A stretch of DNA of 64,000 bases, from contig NZ_CP088285.1 of assembly GCF_011516645.4 (NCBI RefSeq), positions 868,001 through 932,000 on the forward strand, given 5' to 3'. The notes under the pieces were generated by a model. It saw only the letters and a list, made by a program, of their open reading frames with translations, was not told the origin of the DNA and ran no database searches. The stretch comes from Bradyrhizobium septentrionale (GTDB lineage Bacteria > Pseudomonadota > Alphaproteobacteria > Rhizobiales > Xanthobacteraceae). Shown here in pieces: positions 1 through 9,253 of this stretch. Positions within the stretch are counted from its first letter, which is position 1. Every line of letters starts with the position of its first letter. The position numbers and the translations under genes are program-made.

Positions 1-179
1 AGCTGCCGCGCAGGCACGAACCTTTCCGGCCGGGGCTCGTCCGCCCGAACCTTGTTGTCAACTGGGGTGGCATTGTGACGCACATCGAGACACAGAATGA
101 GTCAGCAACAACACTGTACGCGGCGTTTTGCGAGCAGACCTTGGCGCTTAGGCACGTGCATACAGGCTGCCAAGAGGAC

Positions 180-210
180 TTGAACCGGACGTAGCGTTAA
201 ATTGTACAAT
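180..210 (+). promoter_or_regulatory. MerR-type promoter/operator, proposed NolA box 1
   Basis: The site has a -35-like TTGAAC, a 19-base spacer and a -10-like TACAAT, the long spacer typical of MerR-family promoters. The spacer carries ACGTAGCGT, the core of the dyad shared with four other sites in this window (44464, 46723, 47682, 62563), one of which lies directly in front of nolA. NolA binding is inferred from that placement only. Confidence 0.6.
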
Positions 211-261
211 CTTAGGAAGGCACGAGTCTTCAGCTGCCGTCCGGACTGTGAAGGATTTCGA

Positions 262-918
262 ATGTCTCACATGGGCATAGCCACGCCGCAATGCTTGGGC
301 GAGATCCTGGTCCGCGACAGCCGACCGCTCGAGATGTCTATGCGTTGCGTGTTGATCGCGGCGCCGCGGCGAGCAGGCGGTTGTGAAGGGGCTGCCATCC
401 CACAGCGATACCGTTCAGCTGTCCTAAGCCGCATCACCGCAGAGTGGCCGAGGTCAGAGAAGATCAACTTAGACCTCGCTTCAAAGACAATCAAAGCGGC
501 GAGCCAGCTTCTCGACCGCTTACAGCGCTTTTGGGCGGTCCCAGCGCGCAAGCGCGCGACTACGGCGACCTGCAAAGCTCTTGCGTTGCAACGCCTCGCT
601 CGGCGTAACCGGCGCGACATCAGAAGAGATAGCCTGGCATTCAGGAGCAGCAAGTTGAACGAGCCCGATGACGTAAAAAAGGTTCTGTTAGTCGACCACA
701 TTGAAGGCCAATGCCGGGCCATTATCGGCTTCAAAGATGAAGACCCTAGAGCGGCCTTTATGTGCGGCGAGCCCGTATACCAAAGACCGGGCAGGAAACC
801 GTCATCGTGGTGCGCCTATCACCACCGCCAGATGCACGCGAGCGCTGTCGAGCAGAACCGAGCAGGTGATCGCGTGCCTGAGATCTCTCAGGCAATATCC
901 ATTGTTCCCACTCCATGA
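262..918 (+). CDS. hypothetical protein with GcrA-like cysteine/histidine C-terminus
   Basis: I do not recognise the gene as a whole. The reading frame stays open for 218 codons from an ATG about 50 bases after the proposed NolA box. Roughly residues 155-190 (GQCRAIIGFKD, then FMCGEPV, then WCAYHHRQMH) resemble the small C-x-C-x-WC-x-H segment found at the C-terminus of GcrA-like and related short alphaproteobacterial proteins. The N-terminal two thirds look like low-quality, arginine-rich translation, so the gene may be a relic in which only the C-terminal part was ever coding. No clear ribosome-binding site precedes the ATG. Another start is possible. Confidence 0.3.
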   Translation: MSHMGIATPQCLGEILVRDSRPLEMSMRCVLIAAPRRAGGCEGAAIPQRYRSAVLSRITAEWPRSEKINLDLASKTIKAASQLLDRLQRFWAVPARKRATTATCKALALQRLARRNRRDIRRDSLAFRSSKLNEPDDVKKVLLVDHIEGQCRAIIGFKDEDPRAAFMCGEPVYQRPGRKPSSWCAYHHRQMHASAVEQNRAGDRVPEISQAISIVPTP

Positions 919-1186
919 CAACCATCGAGAATAGCGTTGTCCTGCTGAGTCCGTATGATCATACCCGCAAAGGCCACGCGAAGCATGTCATCGAGGGTTA
1001 GACGTTTCCGACCTCCCACTGAACTGCATCGGGACACGCGCATGCGCTGACCGAACCACACAGAGATGCACCTCGTCTGCAAATTAATGAGCCGATCAAC
1101 AGTAACCGGCATGAGGCCTCCACCTCGTCATGGCGCGGTTCGCTTGGGATACAGCCTGGGATGAGCTGATGGGTGGAGGTGAAGCG

Positions 1187-1648
1187 ATGGCAAATGCCAT
1201 GCTTGATGCCAGGCAGGAAGGTGACTCTTATCGCCGCGTTGAGGTGATCACTGGGGAGCGCCGGCGGCGACGGTGGACGCGCGAGGAGAAGGCCCGGATC
1301 GCGGCGGAGAGCTTTGAGGAGGGGACGAACATCTCCGAGGTGGCGCGGCGCAATGGTGTTTCCCGCGGACTGCTCACGGTGTGGCGACGCCAGGTAGCGG
1401 CGGCGATGGCCGGCAAAGCCCAGAACTTCGTGCCTATCCAAATTGGCGCCGAGAGCGATGGCGGGAGGGCTGGCGAGTCCGAGTGTATTTCGCCGGGTAA
1501 GATGAAGCCCTTGGAGATTGCCGCGCCGCCGGCCAAGGTCTGTGGAGCGGTCGAGATCGAGGTGAACGGGGCGCGCATCCGCGTCGAGCCGGGCGTGGAG
1601 CTGGCGACGCTTTCGATGGTGCTATCGGCGCTTCGAGGGATCCGGTGA
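1187..1648 (+). CDS. tnpA: IS66 accessory protein TnpA
   Basis: This is the small first protein of an IS66 element, a helix-turn-helix protein needed with TnpB and TnpC for transposition. The DNA-binding segment RRRRWTREEKARIAAES is followed by EVARRNGVSRGLLTVWRRQ, the usual IS66 OrfA pattern. The ATG at 1187 is chosen because GGAGG lies at 1174-1178; an upstream in-frame ATG at 1130 has no such site. The stop overlaps the tnpB start. Confidence 0.9.
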   Translation: MANAMLDARQEGDSYRRVEVITGERRRRRWTREEKARIAAESFEEGTNISEVARRNGVSRGLLTVWRRQVAAAMAGKAQNFVPIQIGAESDGGRAGESECISPGKMKPLEIAAPPAKVCGAVEIEVNGARIRVEPGVELATLSMVLSALRGIR

Positions 1649-1998
1649 TTGCGCTACGGTCAGACCTCAAGGTGGTGCTGGCGGCCCAGCCGGTCGACTT
1701 TCGTAAGTCGGTGCATACGCTGTCGGCGCTGGTGAGCGAAGCACTGCGCGCGAACCCATATTGCGGCGACGTCTTCGTGTTCCGCAGCAAGCGCATGGAC
1801 AGAGTGAAGCTTCTGGCGTGGGACGGCAGCGGCATGGTGTTGGTAACGAAGTGGTTGCACCAGGGGCGTTTCACCTGGCCACCGATCCGCGACGGCGTTG
1901 TGCATCTCAGTGCGACGCAGCTTGCGATGCTACTCGACGGCCTCGAGTGGACGCGTGTGTCGCCCAAGCCTGTGAAGCAGCCGGTCATTGTCGGCTGA
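1645..1998 (+). CDS. tnpB: IS66 accessory protein TnpB
   Basis: 117 residues, the normal TnpB size. It has the family hallmarks QPVDFRKSVHTL, DVFVFRSKRMDRVKLLAWDG and FTWPPI. It starts at a GTG that overlaps the tnpA stop by 4 bases, so translation is probably coupled. TnpB is required for IS66 transposition, but its biochemical role is not established. Confidence 0.92.
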   Translation: MIALRSDLKVVLAAQPVDFRKSVHTLSALVSEALRANPYCGDVFVFRSKRMDRVKLLAWDGSGMVLVTKWLHQGRFTWPPIRDGVVHLSATQLAMLLDGLEWTRVSPKPVKQPVIVG

Positions 1999-2033
1999 GA
2001 AGTGAGGATTTCGCTGGAGCGTGGGTCACACGG

Positions 2034-3611
2034 ATGTATCGTCTGATCATGGCGATTCGCCCCGACGCTCTTCCGGCCGATCCAGCAGCTCTGACCGAGA
2101 TGGTGCTCGCGCTTGACGCTGAGAACGAGAAGCTGCGCGTAGCAATGCAGACGTTCAAGGACATGATCTTCGGGAAGCGCTCGGAGCGGCTTGCCGCGCT
2201 CGTGGCCGAGCAGCTCGCACTTGAGCTTGGCGACCTTGAGACCGGCGTCACGCCGCCTGCAGCTGCCAACGACGATGCAGCCGCGGCAAAGCCGCCCGGC
2301 AAACCACTGCGGAAGAAGGCGCGCCGCAACATCGGCGCGCTGCCCAAGCACCTGCCGCGCTGCGAGCAGGTGCTGGAGCCGGAGGCGACCGCATGCCCGT
2401 GTTGTCAGGGCCAGCTTCACAAGATCGGCGAGGACGTCAGCGAGGTGCTGGACATCATCCCGGCGATCCTGCGGGTGTTGCGGACGGTCCGTCCCAAGTA
2501 CGGCTGCCGCCGCTGCACCGATGGTGTGATCCAGGCGAAGGTGCTGCCGCGCCTAATCGAGAGCGGCATGGCCTCGACGGCACTCGTGAGCCACGTGGTA
2601 GTCTCGAAGTTCGCCTGGTATCTGCCGCTTTACCGACAGGTGCAAATTCTGGCCGGCCAGGGTGTCCATCTCGACCGGGCGACGCTCGCCGGCTGGGTGA
2701 AGCGAGCGGCCTGGTGGCTCAGGAGCCTCTATGAGCTCCAGCTGCGCACCATCCAGGCTGCGCCGCGCCTGTTCTGCGACGAGACGCCGATGCCGGTGCT
2801 CGATCCCGGACGACATCGCCCGCGCATCTGCCAGTTCTTGGCGCATGCGATGGATGACCGGCCATGGGGCGGCCCCTCGCCGCCGGCGGTGGCCTACGTG
2901 TTCGCCGACGGCCGCGGCACGGCGGAGATCGCCAGACAGTTGACGGGCTTTTCCGGCATTCTGCAGGTCGACGGTTATGCGGCCTACAAAGCGCTCGCCC
3001 GCGATCATGGCGACGCGATCCAGCTCGCCTTTTGTCTCGCCCACGCCCGACGCAAATTCGTCGACGTGTATAAGACGACCCAGTCGCCGTTCGCTCGCGA
3101 AGTGATCGAGCGCCTGCAGGCGGTCTATGCCATCGAAGCAGAGATCCGCGGCAGCAATGCCGAGCAGCGGCTGGCCACCCGCCGCACCAGGTCCGCTCCA
3201 TTGATGGAGGCGCTCAGGACGCGCCTGACCACAATGGTCGGCCAGCTCTTCTCCCAATCGAAGCTGGCGGAGGCCATCAACTACGCACTCAATCACTGGG
3301 ACGGGTTGACGCTGTTTCTCCGCGACGGCCGTGTCGAGGTTGACAGCAACACAGTCGAGCGTTCCATGCGCCCGATTGCGATGGGAAGACGCAACTCATT
3401 GTTCAGCGGCAGCGAAGGCGGCGCCGAGAGCCGGGCGATCCTGGCGTCGCTCGTGAACACGGCAAAACTCCATGAGCTCGACCCGCAGGCCTACCTGGCC
3501 GATGTGCTGGAGCGCATCGTGTCCGGGCGAACCAAGAGCCATCAGCTGCACGAGCTGCTCGCCTGGAACTGGAAGGCGGCGCGCCGGCGCACACCGCAGG
3601 CAGCGGCATGA
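2034..3611 (+). CDS. tnpC: IS66 transposase TnpC
   Basis: This is the DDE-type transposase of the element, 525 residues from the ATG at 2034 (a second in-frame ATG lies at 2049). The N-terminus has the coiled-coil LDAENEKLRVAMQTFK and FGKRSER, followed by a CPCCQGQLHKIGED zinc-finger-like segment. The core contains LFCDETPMPVLDPG, the LQVDGYAAYKAL block, the FCLAHARRKFVD block and EVDSNTVERSMRPIAMGRRNSLF. The reading frame is open further upstream, but that part overlaps tnpB and is not IS66-like. The stop overlaps the start of the next gene. Confidence 0.93.
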   Translation: MYRLIMAIRPDALPADPAALTEMVLALDAENEKLRVAMQTFKDMIFGKRSERLAALVAEQLALELGDLETGVTPPAAANDDAAAAKPPGKPLRKKARRNIGALPKHLPRCEQVLEPEATACPCCQGQLHKIGEDVSEVLDIIPAILRVLRTVRPKYGCRRCTDGVIQAKVLPRLIESGMASTALVSHVVVSKFAWYLPLYRQVQILAGQGVHLDRATLAGWVKRAAWWLRSLYELQLRTIQAAPRLFCDETPMPVLDPGRHRPRICQFLAHAMDDRPWGGPSPPAVAYVFADGRGTAEIARQLTGFSGILQVDGYAAYKALARDHGDAIQLAFCLAHARRKFVDVYKTTQSPFAREVIERLQAVYAIEAEIRGSNAEQRLATRRTRSAPLMEALRTRLTTMVGQLFSQSKLAEAINYALNHWDGLTLFLRDGRVEVDSNTVERSMRPIAMGRRNSLFSGSEGGAESRAILASLVNTAKLHELDPQAYLADVLERIVSGRTKSHQLHELLAWNWKAARRRTPQAAA

Positions 3612-4231
3612 GCCCACGTCGCCATAAAGCAGCATCGTCGATGCCGTCAGCCGCGATGCCGCTTGCGGACCTCGAGCGATGGCTCCAGGCTCGCATCGAT
3701 CGCCATCCTGCCGCCACTAGCATTCCCATGCTCGACGGCTATGCTGCCGCGATCGTAGCCGGACCGGTCTCGATGAGCCCGCTCGATTGGATCTGCCCGC
3801 TGCTCGCGATCGATGCCGACGCGTTCAACCATGGCGGCACGCCGGAGTTCGCCGCGATCTCCGCCGTTGCGCTGCGCCACAACGACATCAGCAACACCCT
3901 CTCGACTGCCCCCGATCGGTTCGAGCCGATACACCGGCGCAACCCCAATGGCGACGTCGATCCGCGTCCCTGGTGCCAGGGTTTCCATGCCGCGATGCGG
4001 CTCAGGCTGTCGGCGTGGGCGCCGATGCTGGACACCAGCAATGTCAATCACGGCCTGCTTCTGCCCATTCTGTTGCACTGTCGCGACGATCAGGGGCAGC
4101 CGATGCTCGGATCCCCCCGAAGCGGCCGCGAGACTGCCGACTTTCTGCGTAACGCCTACGCCGATATTCCAGCGGTCGTCGAGGCCATGCGCCAATATTG
4201 GATGCCGATCCGCTACCCACGCGCCCGCTGA
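3608..4231 (+). CDS. UPF0149/YecA-like passenger protein of IS66
   Basis: 207 residues, starting at an ATG that overlaps the tnpC stop by 4 bases, with the right inverted repeat 30 bases after its end. It is therefore inside the element. The segments MLDGYAAAIVAGPVSMSPLDW and WCQGFHAAMRLRLSAW match the layout of the UPF0149 (YecA/YgfB) family, whose members often begin with a DGyltAl-GP-PseW block and carry a later WC-GF block. No C-terminal SEC-C zinc motif is present. The role in transposition is unknown. Confidence 0.75.
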   Translation: MSPRRHKAASSMPSAAMPLADLERWLQARIDRHPAATSIPMLDGYAAAIVAGPVSMSPLDWICPLLAIDADAFNHGGTPEFAAISAVALRHNDISNTLSTAPDRFEPIHRRNPNGDVDPRPWCQGFHAAMRLRLSAWAPMLDTSNVNHGLLLPILLHCRDDQGQPMLGSPRSGRETADFLRNAYADIPAVVEAMRQYWMPIRYPRAR

Positions 4232-4263
4232 TCTCCGCAGACGTGGGAGCTCATACCGGTTAC

Positions 4264-4396
4264 GATCAACAAGCGACGTGCGTGGCTCTATCCAGTTGTT
4301 TGATCGCACCGGTGACATTAGACGCCGCGAGGCAGATTAGATGGTTTTTAAGTCCATGACCGCAAGAAGAACTGACCATCTCCGGCCGGAAGAACG
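4264..4396. other. flank of IS66 insertion, no gene seen
   Basis: This short stretch continues the sequence interrupted at 1101. It includes GTTGTTTGATCGCACCGG, which loosely resembles part of a nod box but lacks the rest. I see no reading frame here. Confidence 0.4.
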
Positions 4397-5738
4397 TTGG
4401 TGCCTCGGATCCTAATCATGAATGCCGGTACGGCTCAAATGTCGGGCGCTGATCTGACAGCAGCTCAACTTTCGCTCGCCGCCAACTCGGCTTGCCGTTC
4501 AGCGTGGTTTACTCAGGAGGGAGACCTCATAGTTTCCCCGGTAGCTATCCCAGCCGATCTGCTATCCTTCATCGGCGCGACGCTCAATATCGACGCCTCG
4601 AGCCTGTCGCAGCTTGTGCCTGGAGGCGCTCGCAAAGCACCGGTCCTTGATGATTGCACTCTGCTGTCCGAAGCGCTCGTAAAGCGAATCAGCAACTCCA
4701 TATTCGTCAGAAATCGTCTTGGAGAATCTATCCCTGCTACTTCAGTGAAGGTGTTGCACGCTTGGCGGATGTGCTCTGTGTCGCGCAACCGGGAGATGAC
4801 TTCGCTCTGCAGCGCGGTCCTGATCTATTGAATCGCAAGAGTCACTTCCGACAATTGGCGACGAGTGTTGGCCTTCTGTTGCCTAACGGACGCGTCACGA
4901 CGAACCCAGACGAACTATTCAGAGCGGTCACCTCCCTGAGCTCTGAGACCGGCAGCGTAATTGTTAAGTTGGACAATGGAGCCGGTGGGGTTGGAAATGT
5001 CATCTTGACCGGCGAGGAGAGCAGTCCACTACCTGGGGCAAGAGATACGCAGCGGATTTCTTGGCGTCGTTTGATCCCGACGCACTCTGGTCCGAGATCA
5101 CAACAGCGTCATGTAAGACTCTGGTCGTGGAATCTTACCACCCAGCTCAGTCTCTGTTCTTTCTCGAGTACGAGATCGCGGAGGATGGTTCAATCGTTTT
5201 CGTCAACAGCGGGAATATACGTCTACGCCGAAGCAAAGATCCGTCTGAGCGGGCTCTCATCTGGACAGGGCTGGAGCTTCCAAGCGACCTGAGCTGAGCA
5301 ATGTTTGGCCGCCCAAGCACACTCTTATCGATTTGTGGATCTTGCGCGCACTCTGGGGTACCGCGGGATGATCAATATCGACGCCATTCTCGCGAGTGGC
5401 GGGCGGTTGCTGTTCAATGAGACGAACGGCCGCTGGGGCGGAGGCTCGGTGTTACACAGCATTGCGGTCCGGTTGCTGGGCGCCGAGTATTTGAAGTGCT
5501 ACGTCATTCTATCCGTGAGAAACGTGCGATCAAGTTCTCTCCAGGCGGCGTGTGATCGTTTCTCAAGGACGGAGTTCTGTTCGACGGCACAAGCAAACAA
5601 GGCGTGATCCCGCTCGCTGCCGATCAAGAGGCAGGCACGGTGGAATGCATCGTGATTGCACGCGATAGGCCCACGGTCCACAATCTGCAGCACCACTTAT
5701 TGACGATGTTTGATCGAGATTACAACGGCATCTCCTAA
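4397..5738 (+). pseudogene. ATP-grasp peptide-ligase-like protein (PGM1-related), frameshifted
   Basis: One gene is spread over at least three frames: about 4397-4690, then 4690-5040, then 5041-5292, then 5293-5738. Recognisable pieces are LLNRKSHFRQLATSVGL, SVIVKLDNGAGGVGN (ATP-grasp nucleotide-binding region), TLVVESYHPAQSLFFLEYE and INIDAILA...LLFNETNGRWGG, the metal-binding ETNGR block typical of PGM1-related peptide ligases. A working enzyme of this type joins an amino acid or peptide using ATP. At least three frameshifts or stops make a functional product unlikely. The assignment rests on motif memory only. Confidence 0.65.
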
Positions 5739-5814
5739 ACCAGCCATTCATCCTAATTTGGACCTGCTTCGCGAGCACCCGGGCGATCCGATATCAACAA
5801 ACGCAATAGAATCG

Positions 5815-6105
5815 CCGGGCCTGGCCACCATATCACCGGCGATCGCTGGAAGCTGGAAGCCGCAGCGCGGATCACAAGTTCGTCCGCGTCCTGATCAACG
5901 AAGCATCGCGCCCGGCCTTCTTCTCTCAGATCCGACCCGGCGAGAAGGAGAGAGCGCCATCGGCTTCCTCGGCGACGTCGTCGCTGAATCCAAGGCTGCG
6001 CATAAAGATCAACAACATCGGCAAAGCCGATCGCTTCATCCAAACGTCCCTACGCGAGTACCCATGCTCGCGTCTTCGAAACGCAAGCTCAGTGAGCCAA
6101 TGATC
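5815..6105 (+). pseudogene. IS481-family transposase relic
   Basis: Fragments in two frames match the integrase core of IS481 transposases: VLINEASRPAFFSQI (cf. the family VAIDDxSRxAFxQI), GEKESAIGFLGDVVA in the neighbouring frame (cf. xExKxSAIxFLxxAVA), and GKADRFIQTSLREY (cf. GKAERFIQTSLREW). The central part with the second catalytic Asp is missing and there are frameshifts. Only about 300 bases remain. Confidence 0.6.
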
Positions 6106-6863
6106 GGCCAGTCTGACTTCATTCACTGTCGTTCACAGGGCAGCCTGCATGTCGAACCATCAGCCGGCCCGCCCTCCCGTTAGACCGACCTCTTCAGATT
6201 GCGTAACTTTGGATTGGGACTTGGCGCGCGCGGGCCTCCGAACGAACTCGGGCGCCTGACGTTCGAACAGGCCACGGTAGATGCCGCCCGGGCGCGCGGT
6301 AAGCATCTCATGCGTGCCCTGCTCGACGAGCTCGCCGCGATCGAACACCAGGATGCGATCCATGCTGCGCACGGTCGACAGCCGGTGCGCGATCACGATC
6401 GAGGTGCGGCCCTTCATCAGCCGCTCCATCGCCGGCTGGATCATCGCCTCAGACTCCGAATCGAGGCTGGAGGTCGCCTCGTCCAGAATCAGGATCGGCG
6501 CATCCGCCAGGAAGGCGCGCGCCAGTGCCACGCGCTGCCGCTCGCCGCCCGACAGCTCGACGCCGCGCTCGCCCACCAGCGTGCCGTACCCCTTCGGCAG
6601 CCGCATGATGAAGCCGTGCGCATTGGCAAGCCGCGCCGCCTGCTCGATCGCCTCCAAGCCGGCGCCCGGCCGGCCATAGGCGATGTTCTCCGCCAGCGTG
6701 CGGTGAAACAGGATCGGCTCCTGCTGCACGATCGCGATCTGGCTGCGCAGCGATTGCTGCGTCGCCTTGGCGATGTCCTGACCATCGATCAGGATTTTGC
6801 CGCCGGAGACGTCGTAGAGCCGCTGGACCAGCTTGACGAAGGTAAGCGGCAAGCTGAGGCCGT

Positions 6864-8473
6864 TCACGCGGCGTGGTTCCATGGCATAAGCGCCTCGATC
6901 TGGCTGCTCGGCCAGCCGTTGGCGATGCGCTGAAGCGTGAGGGTGAGCCAGGCGAACGGATCGACGTTGTTCATCTTCGCTGTCTGCAGCAGTGTCGCGA
7001 TGGTCGCCCAGGTTCGTCCGCCGCCGTCGCTGCCAGCGAAGAGGCTATTCTTTCTCGTAATTGTTTGTGGCCTGATGGCGCGTTCGACGATGTTGGAGTC
7101 GAGCTCAATGCGGCCGTCGGTCAGGAAGCGCTCGAAGATGGCACGGCGCGAGACGGCATAGCGGATTGCCTCGGCCAGTTTTGATTTGCCGGAGATCCGC
7201 CGCAAGGTCTGCTGCCAGAGATCAAAGAGATCTGCGACGACCGCCGCGGAGGCTTGCTGACGCGCGGCAACGCGTGCGTGGGGACTTTGACCGCGCACGG
7301 TCTTCTCGACCTGCCAGAGCTTTGCCATCCGCTCGACCGTCGTCGTTGCCACTTTCGAGCTTCCTGCAACATGCAGCTCGTAGAACTTGCGTCTGCTGTG
7401 TGACCAGCAGCCAGCCAATGTGATGCCATCATTGCCGCGATCGGCGCGCGCCAACTTGTTATAGGCGGCATAGCCATCCACTTGCAGGATGCCCCGATAA
7501 CCATTGAGATGGCGGACCGCGCATTCGCCGGAGCGGCTGTCTTCGAAGCGATAAGCCACCATCGGGGGACCGCTGCGGCCAAAGGTGCGGTCATCTCTGG
7601 CATAGGCCCATAAGTAGGCCGTTTTCGTCGATCCGGAGCCGGGAGCGAGCGTCGGCAGGGTGGTTTCGTCGGCAAAGACCCGTTCGGCCTTCTTGACCTC
7701 GCTGAAGATGTAGTCGGCCATGATCTCGAGCTCGAAGCCGAGCTTGCCCATCCATTGCGCCATCAGCTGGCGGTCGAGCTCGACATGATCGCGCGCGTAG
7801 ATCGCCTCCTGCCGGTAGAGCGGCTGCCATCGGCGTATTTGGCGACCGCGATCTGGGCCAGAAGCGCTTCCGTCGGAATGCCTCCTTCAATGATATGGGC
7901 CGGAGCCGGCGCCTGGATTACGCCGTCCGCGTTCTTGAAGGCATACTTGGGACGGCGCGTGACGATCACACGGAACTTCGCTGGCTCCACATCCAGACGC
8001 TCCGACACGTCCTCGCCGATCACCACCTTCTGCTTGCCGGCATGCTCAGCAAGGTCTTCCGGCTCAATGACGGTTTCGATCCGTTCCAGATGGGGCGCAA
8101 AGCCCTTGCGCCGACGCGGTGCACGCTTGCCATCCGCTTGCTCACGGCCCTTGCTGACCTGGGCCTTGATTGCAGCGATGCCGGTCTCAATTTCCTCGAA
8201 GACAAAGGCCTGCTGTTCATCGTCGCCGTTCGCAGAGCCGAGCTTTTCCGATCGTCGGCCGAACCGGGCGCGGTCGAAGGCCTTCAGGATCTGCGTCAGC
8301 CGCTCGATACGCGCATCGGCATCGGCGTTGCGCACCCTGAGATCGGCGACTTCGCTCTCCAGAGCATCGGCGCGGGCCGCCCTCTCGGCCAGGGCAAGCA
8401 CCATGGCTCTCAGCGTCTCTACGTCATTCGGGAGGTTGAGATCGGGCGGCGTCATTGGCCCGACCAAGCACAT
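6864..8473 (-). pseudogene. tnpC: IS66 transposase TnpC, one frameshift
   Basis: The N-terminal part (8473 to about 7825) has the coiled-coil region, FGRRSEKLGS, and AKYADG where the frame breaks. The next frame continues with the expected Y-R-Q and AQWMGKLGFELE, then VFADETTLPTLAPGSG, ILQVDGYAAYNKLA, CWSHSRRKFYEL and IELDSNIVERAIRPQTITRKNSLFAGSD, ending in LMPWNHAA. A single base loss near 7825 explains the break. The rest is intact. Confidence 0.88.
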
Positions 8474-8528
8474 TTTGCCCCGGTTCTCTTGCCTTTTCAG
8501 CTCACTGATTCACTTCGCCGCAGCGCTT

Positions 8529-8873
8529 TTACCCAACAATCTCCGGCGGCTTGACCGCCACGGTCCGGACCCGCTTCCAGTCCATTCCATCCACCAGTGC
8601 CATCAACTGCGCAGGATTCATCTGCACCCGATGATGCCCGATCCGCGGCCAGCAGAACTTCGCCTTTTCGAGACGTTTTAAATAGAGGCACACGCCGGAG
8701 CCATCCCACCATACGATCTTTATTCTGTCGGCTCTTTTGGCCCGGAAGACATAAAGCGCACCGTCGAACGGATCTGAGCCCGCATCGCGCACAAGCGCAA
8801 CCAGGCCATCGATACCCTTGCGGAAGTCGACTGGATGGCTGGCGAGGAACACCTTCACGCCCGAGGGAATCAT
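8529..8873 (-). CDS. tnpB: IS66 accessory protein TnpB
   Basis: 114 residues with HPVDFRKGIDGLVALVRD, LYVFRAKRADRIKIVWWDGSG and FCWPRI, the TnpB signatures. Its start overlaps the tnpA stop by 4 bases. The reading frame is intact. A truncated copy of the same gene is found at 12001-12110. Confidence 0.92.
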   Translation of the reverse strand: MIPSGVKVFLASHPVDFRKGIDGLVALVRDAGSDPFDGALYVFRAKRADRIKIVWWDGSGVCLYLKRLEKAKFCWPRIGHHRVQMNPAQLMALVDGMDWKRVRTVAVKPPEIVG

Positions 8874-9253
8874 GCCGAACGCACCGCCCGGATCACTCGC
8901 TGCAAGTGCGCCTCGTCGACGTCCACGCCGGCACGCACGACGACCTCGCCAATGGCAATCTCAATCACTGTGCCTGCCACAGACGCCACCACGCCCTCGC
9001 AACTCGAGTGCCGCGAGCGATAATGCCGCTCGGCCCGAGCATCACGGCGCCAAGCGAACAGCTGCGACGGGTGAATGCCGATCCGGCGGGCGATCGCCGA
9101 GACGCTCGCGCCAGGCTCCAGCGCCTCTGTCACAATTTGCGCCTTGAACTCGTCCGACCAGCGTCGGCGAAGCTGCCGCGGCGCTCCCTCAAGACGGTCG
9201 GCGACCGCTTCGATCATATGGAAGGTTCTAGTTCCAGAACTAGGCGCAGACAT
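8870..9253 (-). CDS. tnpA: IS66 accessory protein TnpA
   Basis: 127 residues. The helix-turn-helix segment LRRRWSDEFKAQIVTEALEPGASVSAIARRIGIHPSQLFAWRRD is the IS66 OrfA pattern. Near the proposed start lies an inverted repeat, CTAGTTC and GAACTAG separated by CA (9228-9243), similar in placement to palindromes at tnpA in other elements of this window. Confidence 0.9.
   Translation of the reverse strand: MSAPSSGTRTFHMIEAVADRLEGAPRQLRRRWSDEFKAQIVTEALEPGASVSAIARRIGIHPSQLFAWRRDARAERHYRSRHSSCEGVVASVAGTVIEIAIGEVVVRAGVDVDEAHLQRVIRAVRSA

Larger units (their letters stand above)
1102..4263 (+). mobile_element. complete IS66-family element with passenger gene
   Basis: The element is 3162 bp. Its ends are inverted repeats starting GTAACCGGCATGAG at the left and GTAACCGGTATGAG (reverse strand) at the right. 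An exact 8-bp target duplication GATCAACA lies at 1094-1101 and 4264-4271. It carries tnpA, tnpB, tnpC and a fourth gene in the same direction with overlapping stops and starts. All reading frames are open, so it looks recent and possibly active. Confidence 0.95.

Noticed and set aside
1761..2033. Upstream extension of the first IS66 tnpC
   Set aside because: The extension overlaps tnpB in another frame and has no IS66 similarity; the ATG at 2034 fits the family start.
4288..4312. GTTGTTTGATCGCACCGG as a half nod box
   Set aside because: The paired ATCC-GATG half and the ATTTTACC segment are missing, and the downstream gene is a pseudogene.
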